Shown: in pieces, positions 43,644-51,979 of the stretch
How positions within the stretch are numbered: position 1 is the stretch's first letter
How the letters are laid out: the number at the start of each line of letters is the position of its first letter
Made by a program: the position numbers and the translations under genes
The notes under the pieces: generated by a model
What the model saw: only the letters and a program-made list of their open reading frames with translations
Database searches by the model: none
What the model was told of the DNA's origin: nothing
Source: Halopiger djelfimassiliensis
GTDB lineage: Archaea; Halobacteriota; Halobacteria; Halobacteriales; Natrialbaceae
DNA: 64,000 nucleotides
Assembly: GCF_000455365.1 (NCBI RefSeq)
Contig: NZ_HG315686.1
Span: 515,112-579,111, forward strand
Reading direction: 5' to 3'

Positions 43644-44930
43644 ATGGAACTCGACGATCATGCCGAGGCTCTCGCCTCCGACCTCGGTGTCGACAAAGAG
43701 GAGGTCAAATCCGACTTGCGGAATCTGGTCGAGTACAGCGTCCCGATCGACGAGGCCAAACAGAGCCTCCGCCGGAAGTACGGCGACGGAAGCGGCGGTG
43801 GCGGCGGTGGACCGTCGGCCAAGGACATCGCCGACATCACGCCCGAGGACGGCAACGTCACCGTCACCGGCGTCGTCCTGACGGCCGGCAAGCGGTCGAT
43901 CCGCTATCAGGGTGACGATCACGTCATCGTCGAAGGCCGACTGGCCGACGAGACCGGCGTCATCGATTACACCGCCTGGGAGGACTTCGGTCTCGAGCCG
44001 GGGGACGCGGTCACGGCGGGCAACGCCGGGGTCCGCGAGTGGGACGGCGAACCCGAACTCAACCTCGGCGAGAGCACCTCGCTCTCGTTCGAGGAGGAGT
44101 CGCCCGAACTCCCCGCGGAGTTCGCCGACGAGATCGGCGGCGACGCCGATCTCGCGGCGTTGCAAACCGGCGACCGAGCGGTGAACGTCGAGGTGGCCGT
44201 CCTCGAGTGCGAACGCCGGACGATCGACGGCCGCGACGGCGAAACCGAGATCCTGAGCGGCGTCTTCGGCGACGAGAGCGGGCGGCTCCCGTTCACGAAC
44301 TGGGATCCGGCCCCGGAGATCGAGGACGGCGGCCCGGTCCGCATCGAAAACGCCTACGTTCAGGAGTTCCGCGGCGTCCCCGAAGTCAACGTCTCGGCGT
44401 TTTCGACCGTCACCGAACTCGACCGCGAGATCGACGTCGGGGCCGATACGACGACGATGGCGGTCGGGGAGGCCGTTCGAACCGGCGGCATCTACGACGT
44501 CGAACTGGTCGGCAACGTGATCGCCGTCCGTGACGGCTCGGGGCTCATCCAGCGGTGTCCGGAGTGTTATCGGGTCATCCAGAAGGGACAGTGCCGAACG
44601 CACGGTGACGTCAACGGTATCGACGACCTCCGTGTGAAGGCGATCCTCGACGACGGGACCGGCACCGTCACCGTCGTCCTCGACGACGAACTCACCGCGG
44701 ATGTCTACGGCGGCACGCTCGAGGACGCCCTCGAGCAGGCCCGCGAAGCGATGGATCAGGAGGTCGTCGCCGAGACGATCCGCGACCGAATCGTCGGTCG
44801 CGAGTACCGCGTGCGCGGCCACCTCTCCGTCGACGAGTACGGCGCGAACGTCGATGCCGAGACGTTCGCGGAGAGCGACGACGATCCGGAAACGCGTGCC
44901 CGTGCCTTCCTCGAGGGGGTGACCGCATGA
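43644..44930 (+). CDS. rpa1: Replication protein A (RPA1-type single-stranded DNA-binding protein)
   Basis: 428 residues. An N-terminal helical domain (DDHAEALASDLGVDKEEVKS) and a Gly-rich linker precede OB folds at about 60-155, 165-255 and 265-400. The zinc finger within the last fold is CPECYRVIQKGQCRTHG (Cys305, Cys308, Cys318, His321). It binds single-stranded DNA during replication, repair and recombination. Length, zinc finger and the downstream RPAP and phosphoesterase genes match the rpa1 operon described in Haloferax, as I recall it. The downstream gene overlaps by four bases. Confidence 0.92.
   Translation: MELDDHAEALASDLGVDKEEVKSDLRNLVEYSVPIDEAKQSLRRKYGDGSGGGGGGPSAKDIADITPEDGNVTVTGVVLTAGKRSIRYQGDDHVIVEGRLADETGVIDYTAWEDFGLEPGDAVTAGNAGVREWDGEPELNLGESTSLSFEEESPELPAEFADEIGGDADLAALQTGDRAVNVEVAVLECERRTIDGRDGETEILSGVFGDESGRLPFTNWDPAPEIEDGGPVRIENAYVQEFRGVPEVNVSAFSTVTELDREIDVGADTTTMAVGEAVRTGGIYDVELVGNVIAVRDGSGLIQRCPECYRVIQKGQCRTHGDVNGIDDLRVKAILDDGTGTVTVVLDDELTADVYGGTLEDALEQAREAMDQEVVAETIRDRIVGREYRVRGHLSVDEYGANVDAETFAESDDDPETRARAFLEGVTA
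44915..44922 (+). promoter_or_regulatory. Shine-Dalgarno site for rpap1 inside rpa1
   Basis: GGGGGTGA lies four bases before ATG 44927 and within the last codons of rpa1, next to an ATGA stop-start overlap. It supports coupled translation at a near 1:1 ratio of RPA1 and its associated protein. Confidence 0.6.
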
Positions 44931-46567
44931 GCGCAAACGGTGCCGACGACGGCGACGAGGTGCCGGGCCGGGAGATCGCCTACCGGCTCTTCGCGGCCGA
45001 GTACGACGACGCCTCGCTTTCCTACGCCGAAAGCGACGAGGAGCGCGCGCCCAACTACGTGGTCTCGCCGACGGGCGCTCGCGTCAACCGGCTGTTCGCC
45101 GTCGGGACGCTGACCGAGGTCTCGCCGGTCAACGACGAGATGGTCCGTGCGCGGGTCGTCGATCCGACCGGCGCGTTCGTCGTCTACGCCGGCCAGTACC
45201 AGCCGGACGAACTGGCCTTCCTCGAGGGGATCGAGCCGCCGGCGTTCGTCGCGGTGACCGGCAAGGCACGGACGTTCCAGCCCGACGACGGCGACCGGGT
45301 CTACACTTCGATCCGGCCCGAGAGCATCGCGACCGTCGACGCCGACACCCGCGACCGCTGGGTCGTCAGCGCGGCCGAACGGACCCTCGAGCGGATCGGC
45401 ACGTACGCCGCGGCCGCCGGGGACGGCGCATCGACCGACGCGCTGTCCGAAGCCGGCGTCGATCCGGCCCTCGCAGCGGGGATTCCGCTGGCTCGAGAGC
45501 ACTACGGAACGACGCCGTCGTACCTCGCGGCTCTGCGTGACTGTGCGGTCGAGGCCGTCGAAGTCGTCGCCGGCGACCGCGATCAGGTGAGCGGCCTCGA
45601 GATCGGTCCGGACGGGTCCAGTTCCGAGTACGGGACCGCGACGTTCGATTCGCTGGCCGACCTCGGCGGGCCGGATCTCGGCGGCATGAACGCCGACTCC
45701 GGGACCGAGCCGGCGGAGACGGAGCCGGTCGCGGCGACCGCCGCCGACGAACCGGACGGCGAAGCCGAGACGGTCGCCACATCGTCGGCCGCCGGAACGG
45801 CCACGACCACGGAGCACGAGTCCGATACCGCCGTCGATATCGATTCCGCCACGGCGGCCGATTCGACGCTCGAGGACGAGTCAGGCGAACCGACACGGGG
45901 GGGCGACGGCGACGAGGCCGCCGCCGAATACGACGAGTCGAACGTCGACGACACGACGAGCGGCATCGAGGGCGACGGGGATCCGGGAGCGTTCGACGCC
46001 GGCGACGGGGATGGTGACCTCGGCGATTTCGACGCCGGCAACCAGATGTACGAGATGGACGACGAGGAGCGCCAACAGCTCGAGGAGGAGTTCGGTGCCG
46101 AGTTCACGACCGGAACCGAAGTCGACAGCCCCGGCGAGTCCGACCTCGACGTTCCCGACCCGGCCGATGCCGACGATCCCGGGACCCCGCCGGAGCCCGG
46201 ACTCGAGAGCGACTCGGCTCCAGCGGACGCGGGCGAGGCGACCGATCTCGAGGAGGAGCCGACCGACGACACGGCCGACGAGACGGACAGCGCGGACGAG
46301 GCGGCGGCCGACGCCGAGGGCAGCGATGACGAGACCGACGAAGACGGAGGGGACGGGACCGACGCCGACGACGTCGACCTCCAGACGTACGTCGTCGAAA
46401 CCATGGACGACCTCGACGCCGGTGACGGTGCCGACCGGGCCGAACTGATCGACGCCGTCATCGACGAGACCGGTGCGGCCGAGGACGACGTCGAGGACGC
46501 GATTCAGGACGCATTGATGGGCGGACAGTGTTACGAGCCGGACGACGAGACGCTCAAGCCCATCTGA
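44927..46567 (+). CDS. rpap1: RPA1-associated protein with a long acidic linker
   Basis: A 546-residue partner of RPA1. The N-terminal conserved part (about 1-215) includes REIAYRLFAAEYDDASLSYA, ARVNRLFAVGTLTEVSPVND and VVYAGQYQPDELAFLEGIEP, an OB-like domain (COG3390-type). Residues about 225-480 form an extreme Asp/Glu/Ala-rich, probably disordered linker. Residues 485-546 (YVVETMDDLDAGDGADRAEL to CYEPDDETLKPI) resemble a small winged-helix, like the tail of eukaryotic RPA32. RPAPs copurify with their RPA in Haloferax. The linker may mimic DNA charge. Confidence 0.88.
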   Translation: MSANGADDGDEVPGREIAYRLFAAEYDDASLSYAESDEERAPNYVVSPTGARVNRLFAVGTLTEVSPVNDEMVRARVVDPTGAFVVYAGQYQPDELAFLEGIEPPAFVAVTGKARTFQPDDGDRVYTSIRPESIATVDADTRDRWVVSAAERTLERIGTYAAAAGDGASTDALSEAGVDPALAAGIPLAREHYGTTPSYLAALRDCAVEAVEVVAGDRDQVSGLEIGPDGSSSEYGTATFDSLADLGGPDLGGMNADSGTEPAETEPVAATAADEPDGEAETVATSSAAGTATTTEHESDTAVDIDSATAADSTLEDESGEPTRGGDGDEAAAEYDESNVDDTTSGIEGDGDPGAFDAGDGDGDLGDFDAGNQMYEMDDEERQQLEEEFGAEFTTGTEVDSPGESDLDVPDPADADDPGTPPEPGLESDSAPADAGEATDLEEEPTDDTADETDSADEAAADAEGSDDETDEDGGDGTDADDVDLQTYVVETMDDLDAGDGADRAELIDAVIDETGAAEDDVEDAIQDALMGGQCYEPDDETLKPI

Positions 46568-46578
46568 TCGAGGACGCG

Positions 46579-47409
46579 ATGCGAGACGCTCCCCGCCGAT
46601 CCGGCGGCGTGTCCGTCGAACCGATCCCCGACGAACCCGCCGCGATCGCCACCACCGGTTCCGAACGCGCGTTGCTCGTCGCCGACTACCACGCCGGCTA
46701 CGAGGCCGGATTGCGGAACGAACGCGGCGTCGAGGTCCCCAGCCGCGCCCCGGACCGCCGCGAGCGACTGTCCGCCCTGCTCGAACGGACCGGGCCGGAC
46801 CGGCTCGCCGTGCTCGGGGACCTGATGCACTCGATCGGCGATCCCGGCGGCCCGGAACGCGGCGAACTCGAGGTCCTCTTCGAGTCCATGCCGCCGGGGA
46901 TCGACGTTACGGTCGTAAAGGGGAACCACGACGGGTTGATCGAAACCTGGCTCGCGGACGACGCTCCCGGGTTCGACTCGGCAGAGACACCCGCGGTTTC
47001 CGTCGTCTCCGGCGACGGCATCGCACTCGACGGGGTCGGGGTCTGTCACGGCCACACGTGGCCGTCGCCGGCCGTCCTCGAGTGCGACGTCGTCTGTTTC
47101 GGCCACGAACACCCCTGCGTCCGTCTCGAGGACGAGGTCGGGGGCAGTCGCGTCGAGCCGGCGTGGCTCCGCGGGCGCATCGATCCGGCACCGTTCCGCG
47201 AGCGGCCGGCGTACGCCGATCTCTCGTGGCTCGACGATGGAACCCCGCCGCGGCTGATCGTACTGCCGGCGTTCAACGACCTCGTCGGCGGTACGTGGGT
47301 CAACGTCTCGAACCAGTCGTTTCTCTCGCCGTTTCTGCCCGCCGGGCTGGTCGACGGAGAGGCGTACCTGCTCGATGGGACCCGGCTCGGACCCTACGAG
47401 TCGGTGTGA
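46579..47409 (+). CDS. rpe: Calcineurin-like phosphoesterase of the rpa1 operon
   Basis: A 276-residue dinuclear-metal phosphoesterase. Motifs: LLVADYHAGYEAG (D-x-H), AVLGDLMHSIG, VVKGNHDGLIET, VCHGHTWPS and VCFGHEHPC. These place it with YfcE/COG1407-like nucleases or phosphatases. The start at 46579 (MRDAPRR) follows the rpap1 stop by 11 bases. The conserved link to RPA suggests a DNA-repair or nucleic-acid end-processing role, but the substrate is unknown. The symbol rpe is used as I recall from Haloferax. Confidence 0.88.
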   Translation: MRDAPRRSGGVSVEPIPDEPAAIATTGSERALLVADYHAGYEAGLRNERGVEVPSRAPDRRERLSALLERTGPDRLAVLGDLMHSIGDPGGPERGELEVLFESMPPGIDVTVVKGNHDGLIETWLADDAPGFDSAETPAVSVVSGDGIALDGVGVCHGHTWPSPAVLECDVVCFGHEHPCVRLEDEVGGSRVEPAWLRGRIDPAPFRERPAYADLSWLDDGTPPRLIVLPAFNDLVGGTWVNVSNQSFLSPFLPAGLVDGEAYLLDGTRLGPYESV

Positions 47410-47500
47410 CCCAGCGTCGGGTTGCCGGAATCGGCTATCGCGCCGCCGACCAGCGCATGTAAGCCGAATCACCATCCTCGAGCCCGGCGAACCCGGTGGT

Positions 47501-47803
47501 ATGTCACTGGAAACCTACCGCCTCGAAGTGCGGGAAACCGAGACGTCCGGCATCGACGCGGACGTGTACGGGTCGGACGATCTGATCGAAGAGTCGGCAC
47601 ACGTCGCCTACGATGACTACGATCTCGAGCCGCCGGAGACCCGGGAAACGCCGCCGGCCGACGCCGAAGAGATCACCGCCGACGTACTGACGATCGACCT
47701 CCAGTTCGAGCGGGACGACGCCGGCTTTACGTTCCGGTTGCTCGGCGACCGCGACGAACTGACGACCGTCCGCGTCGAGGACGACGACTGGGGGCTCGAG
47801 TGA
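47501..47803 (+). CDS. Hypothetical acidic haloarchaeal protein
   Basis: 100 residues, starting MSLETYRLEVRETETSGIDA, with alternating charged/hydrophobic strands and a final FRLLGDRDELTTVRVEDDDW. The composition is strongly acidic, with no Cys, signal or membrane segment; a single small beta domain is likely. It lies 91 bases downstream of the phosphoesterase on the same strand and may be the last gene of the rpa1 transcript. I do not recognise the family. Confidence 0.7.
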   Translation: MSLETYRLEVRETETSGIDADVYGSDDLIEESAHVAYDDYDLEPPETRETPPADAEEITADVLTIDLQFERDDAGFTFRLLGDRDELTTVRVEDDDWGLE

Positions 47804-47983
47804 TCCGACCGCGCTCGCACGTCGCTACCGGCCGGGTCGCGTCGTCTCGCTCGGGAGAGCGCGTCCGGTCTCGAGACCGTCAGCCTCCGCTGACGGATAA
47901 TCGATCGTGCCAGTGGTGTCGGATTTCAATCCCGTCTCCGGGCGGGGAAAACGGCTCAGCTAGATAATGTTCCACGATAACGC

Positions 47984-47997
47984 ATAGCATGTGCTAT
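47984..47997. promoter_or_regulatory. Candidate operator upstream of livH (ATAGCA-N2-TGCTAT)
   Basis: A perfect 6-bp inverted repeat with a 2-base centre, 32-45 bases before the livH start. A TATA-like tagataatg (47961-47969) lies just upstream. The symmetric site is well placed for an Lrp- or TrmB-like regulator of the liv operon. It stands out because the surroundings are G+C-rich. Confidence 0.4.
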
Positions 47998-48028
47998 TCC
48001 GACAGACTGGCAACACAAGGGGGTCGAA

Positions 48029-49141
48029 ATGTCGACGGTAGACGACGTCGTGACGCGGGGACGGGACATGACGGGGGAACAGATACTGTTGCTCGTCGTC
48101 ACGATCGGAGCCGTGGTTCTGCTGGGGGATCTCCTCGTCGGGATTCTCGACGGAACGTATAGCGTCTCGCGTCTCGGACGGTACGTGACGGAGGGGATCC
48201 TGTACGGACTGATCATCGGACTCGCCGGAATCGGGCTCTCGATGACCTACAGCATCCTCAACTTCGCGAACTTCGCTCACGGCGATTACGTGACGACGGG
48301 CGCGTTCATCGGCTGGGGCGGGACCTATCTCGTCGCGGGCTGGGGCAGCGCAACCGTCGGCCACCTCGCGCTCGTGGGACCACAGCGGGGCGTCGGCGGT
48401 GCCCAGATCGGGATCGCCATCACGTCGACGCCGCTTGCGATCCTCGCGGGGCTGGCCCTCGCGGGCGTCGGCTCGGCCCTGCTGGTTCTCCTGATCGATC
48501 GGATCGCCTACAAACCGATGCGTGGCTCCGGCGGCATTCCGCTGTTGATCACGAGCATCGGCGTCGCGTTCGCGCTGCGGTATCTCCTCGTGTTCGTCTA
48601 CTCGAGTCGAACGCGCGGGACGACCGCGAGCGTGCCGTCGGCGGAGTTGTTGCTCGTCGACGGCTACGTCTCGGTCGATGCCCACGACGCGACGCTGATC
48701 GTCGCTGCGGTCGTCCTGATGATCGGGGTCCACCTGCTGCTCCAGCGGACGAAACTCGGGACGGCGATGCGGGCGATGTCGGACAACAAGGATCTGGCGC
48801 TCGTGACGGGGATCCCGACCGAACGCGTGATCCGCTGGACTTGGCTGATCGGCGGCGGCCTCGCCGGGAGCGCGGGCTATCTCATGGTCCTGTGGACCGG
48901 TACCATCAACTGGCAGTTCGGCTGGTTGCTCCTGCTTTTGATCTTCGCCGCGGTGATCCTCGGCGGGATCGGGTCGATCTACGGCGCGATATTCGGCGGA
49001 TTAGTCATCGGCATCAGCATGCACATGTCGATGATCTGGCTACCGGGCGGTGACTTCACCACGATCACCGCGTTCGCGATGATGATCCTCGTGTTGCTGC
49101 TCAAGCCATCCGGTCTCTTCGGGGGGAAGACGACGGCATGA
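48029..49141 (+). CDS. livH: Branched-chain amino acid-type ABC permease (LivH)
   Basis: A 370-residue membrane subunit with about nine hydrophobic segments. GLSMTYSILNFANFAHGDYV is the LivH signature. AYKPMRGSGGIPLLITSIGV and GTAMRAMSDNKDLALVTGIP contain the cytosolic loop that contacts the ATPases. A 40-residue insert after AGWGS is unusual but consistent with halophilic family members. The next gene overlaps by four bases. The system takes up branched-chain amino acids or related compounds such as amides or urea; the exact ligand is not shown. Confidence 0.93.
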   Translation: MSTVDDVVTRGRDMTGEQILLLVVTIGAVVLLGDLLVGILDGTYSVSRLGRYVTEGILYGLIIGLAGIGLSMTYSILNFANFAHGDYVTTGAFIGWGGTYLVAGWGSATVGHLALVGPQRGVGGAQIGIAITSTPLAILAGLALAGVGSALLVLLIDRIAYKPMRGSGGIPLLITSIGVAFALRYLLVFVYSSRTRGTTASVPSAELLLVDGYVSVDAHDATLIVAAVVLMIGVHLLLQRTKLGTAMRAMSDNKDLALVTGIPTERVIRWTWLIGGGLAGSAGYLMVLWTGTINWQFGWLLLLLIFAAVILGGIGSIYGAIFGGLVIGISMHMSMIWLPGGDFTTITAFAMMILVLLLKPSGLFGGKTTA

Positions 49142-50448
49142 GCACCACGAACACGCGACGGTCGACGATCGAATCGCTGTGGGAACACGACGCGGTGAAA
49201 ATACTCGCCGTCTTCGGGGCGATCTACGTCACCTACGCGGCGATCGGGCTCGCACTCGGGTACTCGCTGGACGGCATCGTCAACACGCTCCGGCGGATGA
49301 CGTACCTGATCGCCGTCTACGGCATGGTCACGCTTGCGTTGAACCTCCACTGGGGGTACACCGGACTGTTCAATATCGGCATCGCCGGATTCATGGCGAT
49401 CGGATTGTACGTGACGATGATGCTCGCAAAGCCCGCCGATCCGGCGGGTGCCGCGCAGTATCCGGGACTGGGGCTCCCGATGATCGTCGCCGTCCTCGGC
49501 GGGGTCGTCGCAGCGGGGATCGCCGGGCTGATCGTTGCGATCCCCGCCCTCCGGCTTCGCGCCGACTACTTCGCGATCACGACGATCGCGTTCGCCGAAA
49601 TCGTCCGACTCGGCGTCACTTCCGGCGCACTGCAGGAGTTCAGCGTTCTCGGAATCGAACTCGGAACCGGCGGCGGCCGCGGACTTACCCGCAATTACGC
49701 CGATCCGATGAACGTCATCTTCGAACTCGAGGCGTTCAGCTCGTTCGTCGACCTGACAAACAGCCTGTTCGGGTTCGGCCCGACACAGGCGCGGGCGCTG
49801 GCGTATTCGATCGTGCTCGTGCTCGTCCTCGTCGGCTTCTACTGGCTCATCCAGCGCACGAGCCGGTCGCCGTTCGGTCGGGTCCTGAAGGCGATCCGCG
49901 AAGACGAGGAGGCGGCCCGCTCCCTCGGGAAGAACACCGACGCGTTCAAGATCAAGGTGTTCGTGCTCGGCTGTGCCCTGATGGGGCTTGCGGGCATCCT
50001 CTGGCGGTTCCGCCGCACCGGAGTCACGCCGGAGGCGTTCCGTCCGCACGTGACGTTCTACATCTGGATCGCCCTGATCATCGGCGGTGCGGGGTCGAAC
50101 ACGGGAAGCGTCCTCGGATCGGGGCTGTTCGTCGCCGTCCTGTTCGAGGGACCGCGATACGTCCGCCGACTCGTCGAACAGGTCGTCACCGTCGGCGATG
50201 CCCCGAACACGTTTGCCCAGGCAGTCGCACCCTTGCTCTCCGGGAACCCGGTACCGCTGTTCGAGTACACCTTCGACGAGTTCCTGACGCTGCAGTTCGT
50301 GCTCATGGGCGGTGCGTTGATCCTCCTCATGCATCGCCGGCCGGACGGCCTTCTCGGCCACCGCGAGGAGACGGCGGCGGCAATCTCGCTGACGAAGCCG
50401 CCGGATGCGGGCGGCGTCGATGCCGAGCATGGAGGTGAGTCGTCGTGA
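49138..50448 (+). CDS. livM: Branched-chain amino acid-type ABC permease (LivM)
   Basis: A 436-residue membrane subunit with about ten hydrophobic segments. LNLHWGYTGLFNIGIAGFMA is the LivM counterpart of the LivH signature, and GRVLKAIREDEEAARSLGKN the coupling loop. An insert of about 60 residues around residues 170-220 (GTGGGRGLTRNYADPMNVIF) and a long loop near 345-390 enlarge it beyond the usual 330-420. It overlaps livH and livG by four bases each. Confidence 0.93.
   Translation: MSTTNTRRSTIESLWEHDAVKILAVFGAIYVTYAAIGLALGYSLDGIVNTLRRMTYLIAVYGMVTLALNLHWGYTGLFNIGIAGFMAIGLYVTMMLAKPADPAGAAQYPGLGLPMIVAVLGGVVAAGIAGLIVAIPALRLRADYFAITTIAFAEIVRLGVTSGALQEFSVLGIELGTGGGRGLTRNYADPMNVIFELEAFSSFVDLTNSLFGFGPTQARALAYSIVLVLVLVGFYWLIQRTSRSPFGRVLKAIREDEEAARSLGKNTDAFKIKVFVLGCALMGLAGILWRFRRTGVTPEAFRPHVTFYIWIALIIGGAGSNTGSVLGSGLFVAVLFEGPRYVRRLVEQVVTVGDAPNTFAQAVAPLLSGNPVPLFEYTFDEFLTLQFVLMGGALILLMHRRPDGLLGHREETAAAISLTKPPDAGGVDAEHGGESS
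50431..50438 (+). promoter_or_regulatory. Shine-Dalgarno site for livG
   Basis: A perfect GGAGGTGA, complementary to the haloarchaeal 16S rRNA 3' end, six bases before the GTG start of livG and inside livM. It decides the GTG start at 50445. Confidence 0.8.
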
Positions 50449-51275
50449 GCGACTCGAGCGCGGGGACACGGGCGACCGACGCCGTCGAGACACCCGCACG
50501 AAGTGCCGACGTCGAACTCGCCGTCGACGGGCTGGTCAAACGCTTCGGCGGAATCGTCGCCGTCGACGGCGCATCCTTCGAGGTCGAGTCGGGGTCGATG
50601 ACCGGTCTGATCGGCCCGAACGGGGCCGGAAAATCGACCACGTTCAACTGCATCACCGGTATCCACGACCCCGACGCCGGGACGGTCCGATTCCAGGGCC
50701 GTGATATCACCGGCATCGATCCCCACGAGTGTGCCGACTACGGCCTCGTGCGGACGTTCCAGATCGCCCGCGAGATGGCGAACATGACCATCCTCGAGAA
50801 CCTGATGCTTCCAGCAAAGGAGCAGGCGGGAGAAGCACTCTGGCGATCGGTCATGCCCGTCGCCAGACGCGGCGTCGAGCGACAGGAGCGGGAGTTGCTG
50901 GAACGGGTGTGGGAAACCCTCGAGTTCTTCGAGATCGAGCATATCGCCGATGCGAAGGCCGGGACGCTCTCGGGCGGACAGCGAAAACTGCTCGAGTTGG
51001 CCCGGGCGCTGATGACCGAGCCGGAGATGCTGTTGCTCGACGAACCGTTCGCGGGAGTGAATCCGACGCTCGAGCGGAAACTACTCGAGCACATTCACGA
51101 CCTGCGAGCGGACGGCTACACGTTCCTGATCGTCGAACACGACATGGACCTCATCATGGAACACTGCGAACACGTTATCGTGATGCATCAGGGGTCGGTA
51201 CTGGCCGAAGGCACGCCCGACGCGATCACGTCGAACGAACGGGTCATCGAAGCGTATCTCGGAGGTGAGGTCTGA
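50445..51275 (+). CDS. livG: Branched-chain amino acid-type ABC ATP-binding protein (LivG)
   Basis: 276 residues. After an acidic N-terminal tail of about 22 residues the ATPase domain has Walker A GPNGAGKSTTFNCI, the signature LSGGQRKLLELARAL, Walker B EMLLLDEPFAGVNPTLERKL and VEHDMDLIMEHCEHVIVMHQ. The pattern DYGLVRTFQIAREMANMTIL is LivG-like. Start GTG 50445 is supported by a perfect SD. livF follows with a one-base overlap (TGATG). Confidence 0.95.
   Translation: MSDSSAGTRATDAVETPARSADVELAVDGLVKRFGGIVAVDGASFEVESGSMTGLIGPNGAGKSTTFNCITGIHDPDAGTVRFQGRDITGIDPHECADYGLVRTFQIAREMANMTILENLMLPAKEQAGEALWRSVMPVARRGVERQERELLERVWETLEFFEIEHIADAKAGTLSGGQRKLLELARALMTEPEMLLLDEPFAGVNPTLERKLLEHIHDLRADGYTFLIVEHDMDLIMEHCEHVIVMHQGSVLAEGTPDAITSNERVIEAYLGGEV
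51261..51268 (+). promoter_or_regulatory. Shine-Dalgarno site for livF
   Basis: A perfect GGAGGTGA six bases before ATG 51275, inside the last codons of livG. It repeats the arrangement at livG and indicates strong, coupled initiation for both ATPases. Confidence 0.8.
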
Positions 51276-51979
51276 TGGCGATGCTCGAGGTAACCGACCT
51301 CGACGCCGGCTACGGCGACCTGCAGATCCTGCACGGCGTCGATCTCGGGGTCGCCGAGGGGGAATACGTCGTCATCGTCGGCCCCAACGGGGCGGGAAAG
51401 TCGACGGCGATGAAGTCAGTTTTCGGGCTCACGACGTATATGGGCGGCTCGGTCGAGTTCAACGGCAGGGACATCACCGATCGTTCGCCCGACGAAATCA
51501 TCCACCTCGGGATCGGCTACGTTCCGCAGACGGACAACGTCTTCCCCTCCTTGACCGTCGAGGAGAACCTCGAGATGGGAGCGTACATTCTCGACGGGGT
51601 CCCCGAGGACGCCCTCGAAAGCGTCTTCGAACAGTTTCCGATACTGCGAGAGCGTCGGGACCAAAAGACCGGCGCGATGAGCGGCGGCCAGCAGCAGATG
51701 GTCGCGATGGGCCGGGCGCTGATGCTGGATCCGGATCTCCTGTTGCTCGACGAGCCGAGCGCCGGCCTCGCGCCGGATCTGGTCGACGAGATGTTCGACC
51801 ACGTCGACGGGATCAACGACGACGGAACCGCCGTGCTCGTCGTCGAGCAGAACGCGAAGGAAGCGTTGCGCCGCTGTGATCGGGGCTACGTCCTCGTGCA
51901 GGGACAGAACCGCTACGAGGACGCCGGTGACGTGCTGTTGAACGACGAGGAGGTCCGCCAGCAGTTCCTCGGCGGCTAG
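51275..51979 (+). CDS. livF: Branched-chain amino acid-type ABC ATP-binding protein (LivF)
   Basis: A 234-residue ATPase subunit. GPNGAGKSTAMKSVFGL is Walker A, IGYVPQTDNVFPSLTVEENL the Q-loop region, MSGGQQQMVAMGRALM the signature and LLLLDEPSAGLAPDLVDEMF Walker B. The size and the NVFPSLTVEENLEMG motif are typical LivF. It is the last plus-strand gene of the liv operon; its TAG stop overlaps the stop of the opposite-strand binding protein in CTAG. Confidence 0.95.
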   Translation: MAMLEVTDLDAGYGDLQILHGVDLGVAEGEYVVIVGPNGAGKSTAMKSVFGLTTYMGGSVEFNGRDITDRSPDEIIHLGIGYVPQTDNVFPSLTVEENLEMGAYILDGVPEDALESVFEQFPILRERRDQKTGAMSGGQQQMVAMGRALMLDPDLLLLDEPSAGLAPDLVDEMFDHVDGINDDGTAVLVVEQNAKEALRRCDRGYVLVQGQNRYEDAGDVLLNDEEVRQQFLGG

